The translations under genes and the position numbers were made by a program. The notes beneath the pieces are model-generated. The model did not search any database. It saw only the letters and a list, made by a program, of their open reading frames with translations, and was not told the origin of the DNA. 64,000 nt of DNA from assembly GCA_913049915.1 (NCBI GenBank), contig CAJWZC010000008.1, forward strand, positions 1 through 64,000, in the 5' to 3' direction. This document shows positions 1 through 10,967 of the stretch, piece by piece (within the stretch, counting starts at the first letter, position 1; each line of letters begins with the position of its first letter). Origin of the DNA: an uncultured Colwellia sp. Lineage in GTDB: Bacteria > Pseudomonadota > Gammaproteobacteria > Enterobacterales > Alteromonadaceae.

Positions 1-1713
1 GCAGCAGAGCAAGCACTAGTAAATAATTTGTTGAATTACGATCAACGTCACGGTTACCGTGGTCCTCTGGCTTCACTTAGACCTGAGCTAGTATCATCAA
101 AAAACATATCGGTAGATAACCAAATACACCCACTAACTCAACTGGAAATCACTAAAGCACTTTCACAAGCACGCTATTATAAAATGCTGGTTCCTGCTGT
201 CGTTATTGCTATTGAAGAAAAATCGATCAGTATTCAACTACGTAATAAACAAACAGCTACTATTCATTGGCAAGGGCTAGCTTGGGCTCGCCCTTACATC
301 AATGATAAAAAACAAGGTAGACCACCAAAACTTGCAAAAGATATCCTTAAATTCGGTGATATTATTTTAGTCAGTAAAATGCCTGATGATAATTATCGCC
401 TTGGGCAACTTCCAACAGCAAGTGCTGCTATGGTGTCCTTATCCCCAGATGATGGTGCTATTAAAGCAGCGGTTGGCGGCTTTAGTTTCAAACAAAGTCA
501 ATTTAATCGAGTTACTCAAGCTAAAAGGCAAGTCGGCTCGAATATTAAACCTTTTATTTATTCTGCTGCGCTGGAGCATGGTTTCACCCTCGCCTCTTTA
601 ATCAACGATGCTCCGATAAATCAATTAGATAAAAGTTCAGGTGTAGTTTGGCGTCCAAGAAACTCACCTGAAACTTATGTGGGTCTGTTAAGAGTTAGAT
701 TAGCGCTAGCACAATCAAAAAATGTTATAGCTGTACGGCTATTAAAAAGTATTGGCGTTAACAATGCTATAAAGCATCTCACTGCTTTTGGTTTTAATGC
801 CAGTGATTTACCACGTAATCAAACGTTAGCACTTGGATCAGCGTCTTTAACCCCCTTAGAAGTAGCAACAGGCTTTGCTGCTTTTGCTAATGGTGGATTT
901 TTAATTGAACCCTATTTAATTGAGCGGATTGAAAACAGTGATGGCGAAATTATTTATCAAGCCAACCCGGCCTTAGCTTGTGACCCTTGTGTTGAAGTAA
1001 GTGAATTGAATGAAGCAAAGCAACTACTATCATCATTTAATACTGATAATATTTTCACTGCTGACACTTTAAATGATGACATGAAAAATAATAATACAGA
1101 ATTACTGATTCCAAACACAGATTCAGTTATAGCAGTAAAACAAGCAATTCGTATAATTAGTCCACAAAATGCTTTTTTAATCACTCAAGCACTTAATAGT
1201 GCAATTTGGGAGGCCGATTGGAATACTAAACATGTTTGGCAGGGTACTGGATTTCGAGCGAAAATACTAAAACGCCGTGATATTGCAGGTAAAACAGGAA
1301 CAACCAACGAAGCTAAAGACGCTTGGTTTTCAGGCTTTAGTCGGCGTATAATCACTACCTCATGGATAGGCTTTGATGACCCCAGTCATATCCTAGGTCA
1401 ATCAGTTTATAATAATAATTTAGGTAAGAATCAAACAACGGGTAAGGAGTTTGGTGCTAAATCCGCCCAACCTGCATGGATTGACTTTATGCGAATTGCC
1501 CTCGCAGATCTAGAAAATGAAGGTTTCCAGCCTCCCGTTGATATTGTTTCCGTCCGTATTGACAAAGCAACTGGAAAGTTAACAACGAAGACTGATAAAA
1601 CCAGTCAGTTTGAATACTTCCGTCTTGGTAATGTACCAACTGAGTATATTGTTGAAGATAACAGCAGTGAAATATTATCAGGGGACAAAGAAAAAGAAGA
1701 AGAACTGTTTTAA
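1..1713 (+). CDS. mrcA: Penicillin-binding protein 1A (transpeptidase part), 5' truncated by window edge
   Basis: Frame open from base 1 (AAEQALVNNLLNYDQRHGYRG...); KTGTTNEAKDAWFSGFS transpeptidase motif, GSNIKPFIYSAALEHG. Confidence 0.9.
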   Translation, partial: AAEQALVNNLLNYDQRHGYRGPLASLRPELVSSKNISVDNQIHPLTQLEITKALSQARYYKMLVPAVVIAIEEKSISIQLRNKQTATIHWQGLAWARPYINDKKQGRPPKLAKDILKFGDIILVSKMPDDNYRLGQLPTASAAMVSLSPDDGAIKAAVGGFSFKQSQFNRVTQAKRQVGSNIKPFIYSAALEHGFTLASLINDAPINQLDKSSGVVWRPRNSPETYVGLLRVRLALAQSKNVIAVRLLKSIGVNNAIKHLTAFGFNASDLPRNQTLALGSASLTPLEVATGFAAFANGGFLIEPYLIERIENSDGEIIYQANPALACDPCVEVSELNEAKQLLSSFNTDNIFTADTLNDDMKNNNTELLIPNTDSVIAVKQAIRIISPQNAFLITQALNSAIWEADWNTKHVWQGTGFRAKILKRRDIAGKTGTTNEAKDAWFSGFSRRIITTSWIGFDDPSHILGQSVYNNNLGKNQTTGKEFGAKSAQPAWIDFMRIALADLENEGFQPPVDIVSVRIDKATGKLTTKTDKTSQFEYFRLGNVPTEYIVEDNSSEILSGDKEKEEELF

Positions 1714-1786
1714 TGATTTAGTACCCGCTATCAAGCAAGATGCAGGTTTCAGAGTGCACTTTGAATGAATAGCGGGTATATAATAA

Positions 1787-1818
1787 AAAAGCCGTTAACT
1801 TTACGCTGACGGCTTTTA
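1787..1818 (+). terminator. Rho-independent terminator after mrcA
   Basis: AAAAGCCGT...ACGGCTTTT inverted repeat followed by T-rich tract. Confidence 0.7.
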
Positions 1819-1888
1819 TTTTTTATTTCATTCCTGATTTAGTATTCTACTTCGTAATAAATAAAATAAACGCTACTTCAATTATTGT

Positions 1889-3208
1889 TTATATCTCTTT
1901 GATAAAAACTTTTGAGTTTCGCTGAAAATTATACATTTTCTTCTTTCCTTCAGGTAATCTTTCTAGGGATGTCTCTATAAAGCCTTGCTCTCGAAACCAG
2001 TGACCACTCACCGTTGTTAATAAGAATAAAGACGTTAAGCCTTTCTTTTTAGCACTAAACTCTAACGCATTGATAATTCTTTCACCCCGATTACCTTTAC
2101 GGTAATCGGGGTCAATTACTACACAAGCAACTTCACCTGAGCTCACTTCTGGATAAGTATATAAGGCGGCGCAAGCGATGATTACGTCTTCTTTTTTGAG
2201 AACAGTAAAACATTCTATTTCCATCTCAAGTAATTCACGGGAGCGTTTCACCAATACCCCTTCCTCCTCAAGCGGTTGTATCAACTCTAATATTCCAGCA
2301 ACATCATCGATAGTAGCGGTAGCAATTAATTCTTTATGATCTTTGGCAATCAAAGTCCCTGCACCATCACGGGTAAACAACTCTTGCAACAATGCACTAT
2401 CACTTTGGTAGCTAACGCAATGACAACGTTCAACGCCATTTTCACCACTTTGGATAATAGAACGAAGTAATAACTGACGCACATGGCAATCATTTTGATC
2501 AAGTAAGGTTTTTACTGTACGCACACTACAACTACGGATTAACTCGCCTGATTTATCAATAAGACCTTCGTCTTCGGTAAAAGCAATAAGCTTATCTGCC
2601 TTCAACGAAATTGCGGTTTGTGTGGCAACATCTTCTAAGGCAAGGTTAAACACTTCACCTGTTGGTGAGTAACCAATTGGGGAAAGTAACACGATAGAAC
2701 CATAATCCAGCTGCATATTAATGCCGTCTGAGTCTATTCGTCTAACACTACCTGTGTACTTATAATCAATGCCATTGCGCACCCCCATCGGTTGGGCAAT
2801 CACAAAGTTACCGGTACTTACACGGATTTGTGAGCCGTGCATTGGTGAGTTAACTAAACCGGTAGAAAGCAACGCTTCAATATGAAGACGTAACGAGCCG
2901 GTAGCATCTTTTACTGCAACTAATGTTTGTGCGTCAGTGACACGGATATTGTTGACTACGTTTTCTTCAAGACCTCTTTGCTGTATACGATCTTCAATTT
3001 GTGGTCGTGCACCATGCACCACCACTAATTTCACACCTAAACTACGCAATAATGAAATATCATGAATAATAGTAGAAAAATTTGGGTGAGTAACTGCTTC
3101 ACCACCAAACATAAGTACCACCGTTTTCCCACGATGCGCATTAATGTAAGGTGCTGCATTTCTAAACCATTTTACGTAATTCTGCTCGCTATTATTCATC
3201 TTTTCCAT
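1889..3208 (-). CDS. argA: Amino-acid N-acetyltransferase (N-acetylglutamate synthase)
   Basis: 439 aa, amino acid kinase-like N-terminus plus C-terminal GNAT domain; ArgA-type length and position next to arg genes. Confidence 0.9.
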   Translation of the reverse strand: MEKMNNSEQNYVKWFRNAAPYINAHRGKTVVLMFGGEAVTHPNFSTIIHDISLLRSLGVKLVVVHGARPQIEDRIQQRGLEENVVNNIRVTDAQTLVAVKDATGSLRLHIEALLSTGLVNSPMHGSQIRVSTGNFVIAQPMGVRNGIDYKYTGSVRRIDSDGINMQLDYGSIVLLSPIGYSPTGEVFNLALEDVATQTAISLKADKLIAFTEDEGLIDKSGELIRSCSVRTVKTLLDQNDCHVRQLLLRSIIQSGENGVERCHCVSYQSDSALLQELFTRDGAGTLIAKDHKELIATATIDDVAGILELIQPLEEEGVLVKRSRELLEMEIECFTVLKKEDVIIACAALYTYPEVSSGEVACVVIDPDYRKGNRGERIINALEFSAKKKGLTSLFLLTTVSGHWFREQGFIETSLERLPEGKKKMYNFQRNSKVFIKEI

Positions 3209-3247
3209 TCTTTAAATTATGACTACTTACTCTAGTATAAATTACTG

Positions 3248-5185
3248 CTATTTACTTTGGCCCAAAGTATATTCCATCGCTACTTCATCAGTAGGATCTT
3301 TATGTGGGCTTGGTTCGCTGTCTTCAATAATATTCTCGGCTAGCGAGCCCTTATCAATTAAGTTAAAGCCAAGTTGTTCAAAGTACTGTGGAATATAAGT
3401 AAGAACAATTATTTGTTCTAATTCCATTTGATGAGCAAACTCTAATAAGTACTGAACTAGTGCTTCACCTTGCCCTTGCTTTTGCGCACTATCTTCTACA
3501 ACAACTGAGCGTATTTCCGCTAAACCTGTTTGGTATATATATAGCGATGCGGTACCAACAACGTTACCATCAAGTTCGGCCACTACGAAATTCTGGATAT
3601 CGTGAATTATATTGTCACGAGTACGTGGCAGAATCTCACCTTTATCAGCCCAAAAAGTTGTCAATTCAAAAATACTATCAACATCGGACATTCTTGCTCG
3701 ACGCACTGACATAGCAGCGGCACGTTGCGCATTTAAACGTTGTTTAACCTGCTTAAGTGCTACTTGAATTCTTTGTTTACCCGGCGCACCAACAACTTGC
3801 TCATTTAATATAGCTTCATTGCCAGACTGGGTAGTTGCCAGCGCTTTTTTAACTTGTGAGCGCGAAGTACCACCAAGCGCTTCACGTTTATTAAGCGTCG
3901 ATTCTATTGAAAGGTGTTGATAGACATCTTGCTCAATTTTATCACTGAACTCTTGCAGTTGGCTTATAGTTAAATCTTCTAACGGAACACCTTTGTCGAT
4001 AGCAGCTAACACCACTTCACCAACAATATGATGTGCTTCACGGAATGGAATATCTTTACCCACTAAATAGTCGGCAAGTTCAGTTGCGTTAGCATAACCT
4101 TGTTGTGCGGCGGCAAGGGTACGTGAACGATTTACTTTTAAACCATCCGCGACTAATACCGCCATTTCCATACATTCTTGCCAAGTATCAAGGGCGTCAA
4201 ACAAACCTTCTTTATCTTCTTGCATGTCTTTATTATAGGCCAGCGCCAACGCTTTCATTGTGGTTAACATACCTGTTAAAGCACCAAAAACACGGCCCGA
4301 TTTACCACGGATTAATTCACACGCATCAGGATTTTTCTTCTGTGGCATCAATGATGAACCAGAGCTCACTAAATCACTCATTTCAACAAAACCTGCTTCA
4401 CCTGAGTTGTAGAAAATTAAATCTTCTGCAAAACGTGACAAATGCATCATTGAAATACTGGCTGAAGCCAACAATTCAATAACGTGATCTCTATCAGAAA
4501 CAGCGTCAAGACTGTTCATGGTCGCGGTTCTAAAACCTAAACGGTTAGCCAAGGCATTTCTATCAATTGGGTAAGCGGTACCTGCTAAGGCACCAGAGCC
4601 AAGTGGTGAAACATCTAAACGATAAAGTGCATCTTTTAAACGTCCAATATCACGGTTAAACATTTCAACATACGCTAAACACCAATGACCAAAAGTTATC
4701 GGTTGTGCTCTTTGTAAGTGGGTATAACCTGGTAATACCGTATCTTTCTCACGTTCAGCTAAGTTCATCATCGCTTGCTGCAAGTTCACTAGGGCAAATA
4801 ATAATTCGCCACCAGTTTCTTTACACCAAAGTTTTAAATCGGTGGCTACTTGGTCATTTCGACTACGGCCCGTATGGAGCTTTTTACCTAAATCACCAGT
4901 TTTTTCAATTAGCTGAATTTCGACCCAACTATGAATATCTTCGGCATCAGACAACAAAATTTGCTTAGGGTTTTCTTCTACCGACGCTTTTAATTCTTGT
5001 AGCGCTGCCGTTAAACGAAGCAATTCATCATCGTTTATTACACCAACTTCATGAATAGACTGTGCCCAAGCGATTGAACCAACAATATCTTGCACAGCCA
5101 TGCGGTAATCTACTGGTAGCGAGTCATTGAATTTCTTAAATTGTAAACTCGCCTTTTCTTTAAATCTTCCGCCCCATAAAGCCAT
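3248..5185 (-). CDS. argH: Argininosuccinate lyase fused to C-terminal GNAT acetyltransferase domain (ArgH(A) type)
   Basis: [11 protein letters not shown]..., [24 protein letters not shown] fumarase/lyase signature; extra C-terminal ~170 aa GNAT domain ([18 protein letters not shown]...). Confidence 0.93.
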   Translation of the reverse strand: MALWGGRFKEKASLQFKKFNDSLPVDYRMAVQDIVGSIAWAQSIHEVGVINDDELLRLTAALQELKASVEENPKQILLSDAEDIHSWVEIQLIEKTGDLGKKLHTGRSRNDQVATDLKLWCKETGGELLFALVNLQQAMMNLAEREKDTVLPGYTHLQRAQPITFGHWCLAYVEMFNRDIGRLKDALYRLDVSPLGSGALAGTAYPIDRNALANRLGFRTATMNSLDAVSDRDHVIELLASASISMMHLSRFAEDLIFYNSGEAGFVEMSDLVSSGSSLMPQKKNPDACELIRGKSGRVFGALTGMLTTMKALALAYNKDMQEDKEGLFDALDTWQECMEMAVLVADGLKVNRSRTLAAAQQGYANATELADYLVGKDIPFREAHHIVGEVVLAAIDKGVPLEDLTISQLQEFSDKIEQDVYQHLSIESTLNKREALGGTSRSQVKKALATTQSGNEAILNEQVVGAPGKQRIQVALKQVKQRLNAQRAAAMSVRRARMSDVDSIFELTTFWADKGEILPRTRDNIIHDIQNFVVAELDGNVVGTASLYIYQTGLAEIRSVVVEDSAQKQGQGEALVQYLLEFAHQMELEQIIVLTYIPQYFEQLGFNLIDKGSLAENIIEDSEPSPHKDPTDEVAMEYTLGQSK

Positions 5186-5187
5186 GG

Positions 5188-6456
5188 TTATTCTGCCTTA
5201 TCTTTTAAAGAGTCATTTAGTGAGCCATTTTGAGAAAGCGCAGTAATTCTACTTGATAAACTGAATAAACGGATAAAGCCTTCAGCGTGTTTTTGGTCGT
5301 AAACATCATCAGCACCAAACGTTGCAAATGCTTCTGAATACAAACTATTTGGCGAACGACGTTGAATAACTTGCGCCATGCCTTTGTATAACTTAACAAC
5401 CACATCACCGGTAAGCTTTTCAGCAAACGAAGCAGCTGAGGCTAGTTGTGCTTTGGCAAGTGGTGTAAACCAACGTCCATCATAAATAACATGAGAGAAT
5501 TCAAGGCCTACCGATTCACGATATTTAAGTGACTCTTTGTCTAGAATAAGTGTTTCTAAACCTTTATAAGCAGCCATTAAAATAGTGCCGCCAGGTGTTT
5601 CATAACAACCACGAGACTTCATACCTACTAAACGGTTTTCAACAATATCTATTCTACCAACACCGTGTGCAGCACCTTTCTCGTTTAAGTACATTAGTGC
5701 TTCATAAGCGCCAGCACCATTTTGAGAGAAGTCTTTGCCGTCAATAGCAACTAACTCGCCTTCAGCAAAACTTAATTGTACTTTTTCAGGTACATCTGGC
5801 GCATCCATAGGATCAACCGTCATGGTCCACACTTCTTTTGATGGCTCACACCATGGGTCTTCTAACTCACCACCTTCATGAGAGATATGCCAAGCATTAG
5901 CATCGCGACTATAGATTTTAGTTAACGAAGCAGCACAAGGAATATCACGTTTCGCTAAGTAATCAAGTAAGTCTTCACGAGAAACCATGTCCCACTCACG
6001 CCATGGCGCAATAACTGTAAGTTCTGGCGCTAAGGCTGCAAAACAAGCTTCAAAACGTACTTGGTCATTACCTTTACCGGTACAACCATGACAAACAGCA
6101 TCAGCGCCAACTTTAAGTGCAATTTCGATGTGTGCTTTAGCAATAATAGGTCGCGCCATTGACGTACCTAATAAATATTGACCTTCATAAACAGAACCCG
6201 TTTTTAGAATTGGATAAATATATTCTTTTACGTATTCTTCTTTAAGATCAACTACGTAACATTCAGATGCACCAGAAGCAATGGCTTTTTCTTTAACACC
6301 TTCAAGCTCTTCGTCACCTTGACCAACATCAGCACAAAATGCGATTACTTCACAACCGTCGTAGTTTTCTTTTAACCATGGAATGATCGCTGAAGTATCT
6401 AATCCACCTGAGTATGCTAATACCACTTTTTTAATTTTTTTCTTTGTTAAAGCCAT
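5188..6456 (-). CDS. argG: Argininosuccinate synthase
   Basis: [36 protein letters not shown]. Confidence 0.95.
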   Translation of the reverse strand: MALTKKKIKKVVLAYSGGLDTSAIIPWLKENYDGCEVIAFCADVGQGDEELEGVKEKAIASGASECYVVDLKEEYVKEYIYPILKTGSVYEGQYLLGTSMARPIIAKAHIEIALKVGADAVCHGCTGKGNDQVRFEACFAALAPELTVIAPWREWDMVSREDLLDYLAKRDIPCAASLTKIYSRDANAWHISHEGGELEDPWCEPSKEVWTMTVDPMDAPDVPEKVQLSFAEGELVAIDGKDFSQNGAGAYEALMYLNEKGAAHGVGRIDIVENRLVGMKSRGCYETPGGTILMAAYKGLETLILDKESLKYRESVGLEFSHVIYDGRWFTPLAKAQLASAASFAEKLTGDVVVKLYKGMAQVIQRRSPNSLYSEAFATFGADDVYDQKHAEGFIRLFSLSSRITALSQNGSLNDSLKDKAE

Positions 6457-6586
6457 TTTCTTCTCTCTTAAATTTTTGGATATGGCAAGTTAGTATTATT
6501 ACCAACTTAACCTAAGTTATTTCGTTTTATTTCTAATAAATGTCTTAGCTGATTCGTTTAAACTCGCTCTAATTTATCAATGTTCG

Positions 6587-6682
6587 TTATGCTATTTGAT
6601 ACTAGTGCAAGAAAAAAGTACGGAGCATACTATTATATGTGAGTACTTTTGACACAGCTATTACATCAAATAGTTAGCATAA
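6587..6682. repeat. Nested inverted repeat in argF-argG intergenic region
   Basis: Outer arms TTATGCT/ATTTGAT (6587-6600) pair with ATCAAAT..AGCATAA (6665-6682, 4-nt bulge); inner arms AAAAGTAC (6614-6621)/GTACTTTT (6643-6650). Confidence 0.6.
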
Positions 6683-6685
6683 TGG

Positions 6686-7642
6686 TTAATTAGTAAATAG
6701 TGCAACAAGTACGGCATTTTGTGCCCACATTCTATTTTCAGCTTGTTGGAATACTTTGGATAATTCACTATCAAAGAGTTCCGTCGTTATTTCTTCTTCC
6801 AAATGCGCTGGTTGACAGTGTAATACCATGCTTGCTTGCGCTTTTACCATCAGGTCATGATTTACTTGATAAGGTGCAAACTTAGCTAAAATTTCAGCTT
6901 TCTTAGTTGAATCTTCATCACCCATAGAAATCCAAGTATCGGTATAAATGACATCTTGTTTACCAATGGCGTCGATATCATTGGTAAGTATTAGCTTACT
7001 GCCTGATGCCTTTGCAAGTTTTTTAGTTATGCCAACGATATCTGCTTGTGCTTCATGTCCTTGCGGAGATACTAAGGTAAAATCTACCCCTAACGTTGCC
7101 GCCATAATCATTAATGAGTTCGACACATTATTACCATCTCCCACATAAGCTAATTTTACTTGGCTTAAATCGGGGTAGCTTTCTGATAATGTAACAAAAT
7201 CAGCCAATGACTGACAAGGATGATAGACATCACATAACGCATTAATAACAGGAATACTTGCGTGCTCAGCTAACCCTTGAATAGATTCATGGCTAAATAC
7301 TCTCGCAACAATAACATCAGCAAAGCAAGATAAGTTTTTTGCGTAATCGCTAACACGCTCACGCTCACCTAACTTACCATTTTGTTGACCTAAATATAAT
7401 GCATGACCACCTAACTTATTTATACCCATATCAAAACTGACATGTGTTCTTAAGGATGGTTTTTCAAAGATCATTGCTACTGACTTACCGGCTAATACTT
7501 GATTATAGTCCGTAGGATTTTTCTTAATGTTAATCGCTAACTCAATTAATGCTAATAATTCGGTTTTATTTAACTGATCATCAGCCAAAAAGTTGTTGAA
7601 TTGTTGTAATGTGGTATTTGTCGACATAGTATTTTCTCTCAA
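6686..7642 (-). CDS. argF: Ornithine carbamoyltransferase
   Basis: FEKPSLRTHVSFDMGINKLGG, HCQPAHLEEEIT; start probably the internal MSTNTTL. Confidence 0.93.
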   Translation of the reverse strand: MRENTMSTNTTLQQFNNFLADDQLNKTELLALIELAINIKKNPTDYNQVLAGKSVAMIFEKPSLRTHVSFDMGINKLGGHALYLGQQNGKLGERERVSDYAKNLSCFADVIVARVFSHESIQGLAEHASIPVINALCDVYHPCQSLADFVTLSESYPDLSQVKLAYVGDGNNVSNSLMIMAATLGVDFTLVSPQGHEAQADIVGITKKLAKASGSKLILTNDIDAIGKQDVIYTDTWISMGDEDSTKKAEILAKFAPYQVNHDLMVKAQASMVLHCQPAHLEEEITTELFDSELSKVFQQAENRMWAQNAVLVALFTN

Positions 7643-7680
7643 TATTTCTTTAAAGCTTTTGATGATAACGTTACTTAAAA

Positions 7681-8516
7681 CTAGTTTGGCTGAATTTGTG
7701 TACCAACACCGTAACCATCAAGTAATTGGGTAATTTGCTCTGGCGATTGCCAACTGGCAACCGCGATACTTCGTCGTAACTGTTGAGCTGCATGTAAAGC
7801 AGCATTAACTTTAGCTGTCATACCGCCAGCAATAACGCCCTGCTTAATTAGGTTTTGAGCTTGTTCGGCATTAAGTGTCGGTAAATACTCACCATCAGCA
7901 CCTTTAACACCATTAACATCGGTGAGTAACAAAAGTTCAGCGTTAAGTAACTGACAAATAGCAACGGCAGCATCATCGGCATTTACATTAACTAAATCAC
8001 CATTATCAAGTGCACCAATTGAAGAGATGATTGGTAAAAATTTTGCCTTTAGTAAACAGTCTAGTAATTTACTGTTATTCGTTTGTGGTATGCCTACCTG
8101 ACCTAAATTTTGAAGGGATAGTACACAGCTAATCATATCGCCATCATTTAACGATAAACCTACCGCGGCTAAATCCATACTGTTAGCCGTAGCAACAATA
8201 GCTTTATTTACTGTACCGGCAAGAGCACCACTTATTAAGGCAATTTGCGCTTTTGGCGTTACCCGTAAACCGTGTTTTTTTTCGGTAGTAAAACCAGCTT
8301 GCGCCAACATTTCATCAACTACGCAACCACCACCATGAACCAAAACCAAACCACTTGCTTATTTTTCAGCTGTGAAATCACGCTAAATAAAGTATTCAGT
8401 GCTGATTCTTTTTCAAGAATGGCACCACCAATTTTAATGACTAATGGTTTTAGGACTGGTGTGATTTTTGATTTAGCTTTTGGCTTAGCTTCTGACTTAA
8501 GTGACGGGTTATTCAT
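7681..8516 (-). pseudogene. argB: Acetylglutamate kinase, frameshifted by a 5-bp tandem duplication
   Basis: Two overlapping ORFs: 8319-8516 (MNNPSLK...VIKIGGAILEKES...LKNKQVV) and 7681-8349 (VLVHGGGCVVDEML...); removing one TGGTT copy (+ strand AACCA, 8344-8353) restores ...NKQVVLVHGGGCVVDE and a 276-aa protein. Confidence 0.85.
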
Positions 8517-8550
8517 TATTTTTCCTTAACTCGGTCTTATTACTAATCTT

Positions 8551-9603
8551 CTATCTTTTAATTAACGAAAATTCACTGGCCAAACCAAGTGAAATATTAA
8601 AGCATTGCATTGCTTGTGAAGCCGCGCCTTTAAGTAAGTTATCAATGGCACAACTTACCACCACAACCTGCTTGTCTTCGTCAAACTGCCAGTGCACATC
8701 AGCAAACGGTGTATAAGCTACATTACTAATTTCTGGCCAATTAGCGACTAATCTTATTAAAGGTTTATCACTATATGCCTGTTCAAAAGCTTGCTTAATC
8801 TGAGTATTAGTAACCCCGGTATGCAATTGCAAGGTTATTGTTACTAAAAGACCTCTTTTGTAAGGTGCTAAATGCGGAATAAATATAACGTCTATAGCCG
8901 CTTCTTGCGAAATTTCTGGCTGATGTCTATGTTGTAATACGTTATAGGCTTTTAAACTGACTTCATTAAAGTTAGTCGCTAATGAAGCGTTTCTGCCTGC
9001 TCCACTTACTCCGCTTATGCCATTAACTACAACCAGCGAGTTTTCTACTGCTAAATTGTTACTGGTAAGTGGTTTCAAACAAAGCAAACTTGCCGTTGGA
9101 TAACACCCCGGCACAGCAACCAAATTTGTACTAGCAATATCATCTTGCTGCCATTCAGCTAAGCCATATTTCGCTGCAGCTAACGCATCGACATTAGCAT
9201 GTTCAAAACCATAGTATTTAGGATAATCTTTTATATCTTTTAATCTGAACCCACCAGAAAGATCAAAAACTTTAACGCCGGCAGCGACAAACGCTTGAGC
9301 CCAATCAGCGCTGAATTCATGGGGTGTAGCAAAAAAAACCACGTCTAATTCCGCGGCATATTGAGCAAACCATCTAGATGAAAATGCCTCTAACGGTAAA
9401 TCGCAGAGGCTTTGAAATCTTCCATGTAATTCACTGAATAGCTTACCTTCTGAACTACTATTCTCAGAAACAACTAAATGACAAATTTGTACATGGCTAT
9501 GTTGGCATAATAAGCTAACAAGCTCTGCTCCTGCATAGCCACTGGCACCAATAACTGCCACTTTTTGCATACTGTTATTCGAATCGGGTATAGCCTTTGT
9601 CAT
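8551..9603 (-). CDS. argC: N-acetyl-gamma-glutamyl-phosphate reductase
   Basis: VAVIGASGYAGAELVSLL; VAVPGCYPTASLL active-site Cys. Confidence 0.93.
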   Translation of the reverse strand: MTKAIPDSNNSMQKVAVIGASGYAGAELVSLLCQHSHVQICHLVVSENSSSEGKLFSELHGRFQSLCDLPLEAFSSRWFAQYAAELDVVFFATPHEFSADWAQAFVAAGVKVFDLSGGFRLKDIKDYPKYYGFEHANVDALAAAKYGLAEWQQDDIASTNLVAVPGCYPTASLLCLKPLTSNNLAVENSLVVVNGISGVSGAGRNASLATNFNEVSLKAYNVLQHRHQPEISQEAAIDVIFIPHLAPYKRGLLVTITLQLHTGVTNTQIKQAFEQAYSDKPLIRLVANWPEISNVAYTPFADVHWQFDEDKQVVVVSCAIDNLLKGAASQAMQCFNISLGLASEFSLIKR

Positions 9604-9727
9604 TTTTGATCTAGCCTTATTAAAGCAGGTTATTTACACTATAAAGCTAAGGTAACATAGAATGGGTAGTTATGCAACATAATAGCATAAGTATTTAAGT
9701 TTTTATTCAAGAAATGATAGGTTATAT

Positions 9728-10876
9728 ATGATACAACTGCCTGATTTTAGTCAAAGCTTAAGCCAGTTAATCGCTTGCTCTTCCATAAGCTCAACACAAC
9801 TAAGTTGGGACCAAGGAAATAAAGAAGTGATCCAACTATTAGCTACTTGGTTTGAACAACTCGGTTTTAACATTGAAATTCAAGCAGTACCCGATACCAG
9901 TAATAAATTTAACTTACTTGCCAAGTTGGGCAATGGTGAAGGTGGTTTGTTATTAGCAGGTCACAGTGATACGGTTCCCTTTGATGAAAACTGTTGGCAA
10001 TCAGACCCGCATAAAGTCCTTAATCAAGAAGATAAATTTTTTGGTTTAGGGACGTGTGATATGAAAGGTTTTTTCGCTTTTATTTTACAGGTTTGTAAAA
10101 ACTTACCCACTACTCAGCTTCAAAAACCGTTATATATTCTTGCAACCGCTGATGAAGAAACAACGATGGCTGGCGCACGCTTTTTTGCCAAAAGCCAAGC
10201 GATAAAACCTGATGTGGCTATTATTGGTGAACCAACCAATTTAGTGCCTGTGGTTATGCATAAAGGCCATATGTCACACCGTATTAGTGTTGAAGGTAAA
10301 TCAGGCCATTCAAGCAAACCAAATCTTGGCATTAATGCTATAGAGATCATGCATAAAGTCATTAGTCATTTAATTGAACTAAAAGAAAAATTTCAGCTTA
10401 GTTACGAAAATAAAGCGTTTGATGTTCCTGCTCCTACTCTAAACTTAGGCGCTATTTCTGGAGGAGATAATGCCAACAGAATTTGCGGTCATTGTAATTT
10501 AGATATTGATTTACGTTCACTACCAGGCATGAGTGATGATGAATTGATTAGTTGGTTAAGTGAAACCTTAAAGCCTTTAGCCGAATTTTATCCTGGTCGA
10601 ATTACCTTCGCAGAGTTACATCCAAGTTCACCAAGTTTTGAGCAAAAGAAACCAAGTACGCTTATTGATATTGCAGAAGAAATCAGTGGTCATAGTTGTT
10701 GTGCGGTCAATTACGCTACTGAAGCACCCTATATCCAGCAGCTAGGTTGTCAAACCATAGTGCTAGGCCCTGGTTCTATTGAGCAAGCTCATCAACCTAA
10801 TGAATTTTTGGCACATAGCGAAATAGATAAAACAGAGAAACTGCTCACAAGAATGATCCAGCATTATTGCTTATAA
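9728..10876 (+). CDS. argE: Acetylornithine deacetylase
   Basis: GHSDTVPFD, GTCDMKGFFAF, M20 peptidase family; divergent from argC. Confidence 0.93.
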   Translation: MIQLPDFSQSLSQLIACSSISSTQLSWDQGNKEVIQLLATWFEQLGFNIEIQAVPDTSNKFNLLAKLGNGEGGLLLAGHSDTVPFDENCWQSDPHKVLNQEDKFFGLGTCDMKGFFAFILQVCKNLPTTQLQKPLYILATADEETTMAGARFFAKSQAIKPDVAIIGEPTNLVPVVMHKGHMSHRISVEGKSGHSSKPNLGINAIEIMHKVISHLIELKEKFQLSYENKAFDVPAPTLNLGAISGGDNANRICGHCNLDIDLRSLPGMSDDELISWLSETLKPLAEFYPGRITFAELHPSSPSFEQKKPSTLIDIAEEISGHSCCAVNYATEAPYIQQLGCQTIVLGPGSIEQAHQPNEFLAHSEIDKTEKLLTRMIQHYCL

Positions 10877-10967
10877 TTATTTTAACTAACTATAACTTGT
10901 GTATAAGATTTTAAGTTCTCTTCAGCCCAAATAAAAACATATTTACTGATACTGCTATTGAATAACA

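Noticed and set aside
957-1184. 75-aa ORF on minus strand inside mrcA
   Set aside because: Antisense shadow ORF of a clear coding gene; no domain or RBS support. The same applies to other short ORFs antisense or out of frame to argH, argF, metL, sodN-region, yheS, glnA and fadB.
9670-9690. TTATGC-N9-GCATAA inverted repeat between argC and argE as an ARG box
   Set aside because: Does not fit the 18-bp ARG-box consensus (TGAAT-N4-ATTCA) well; kept only as an unassigned dyad.
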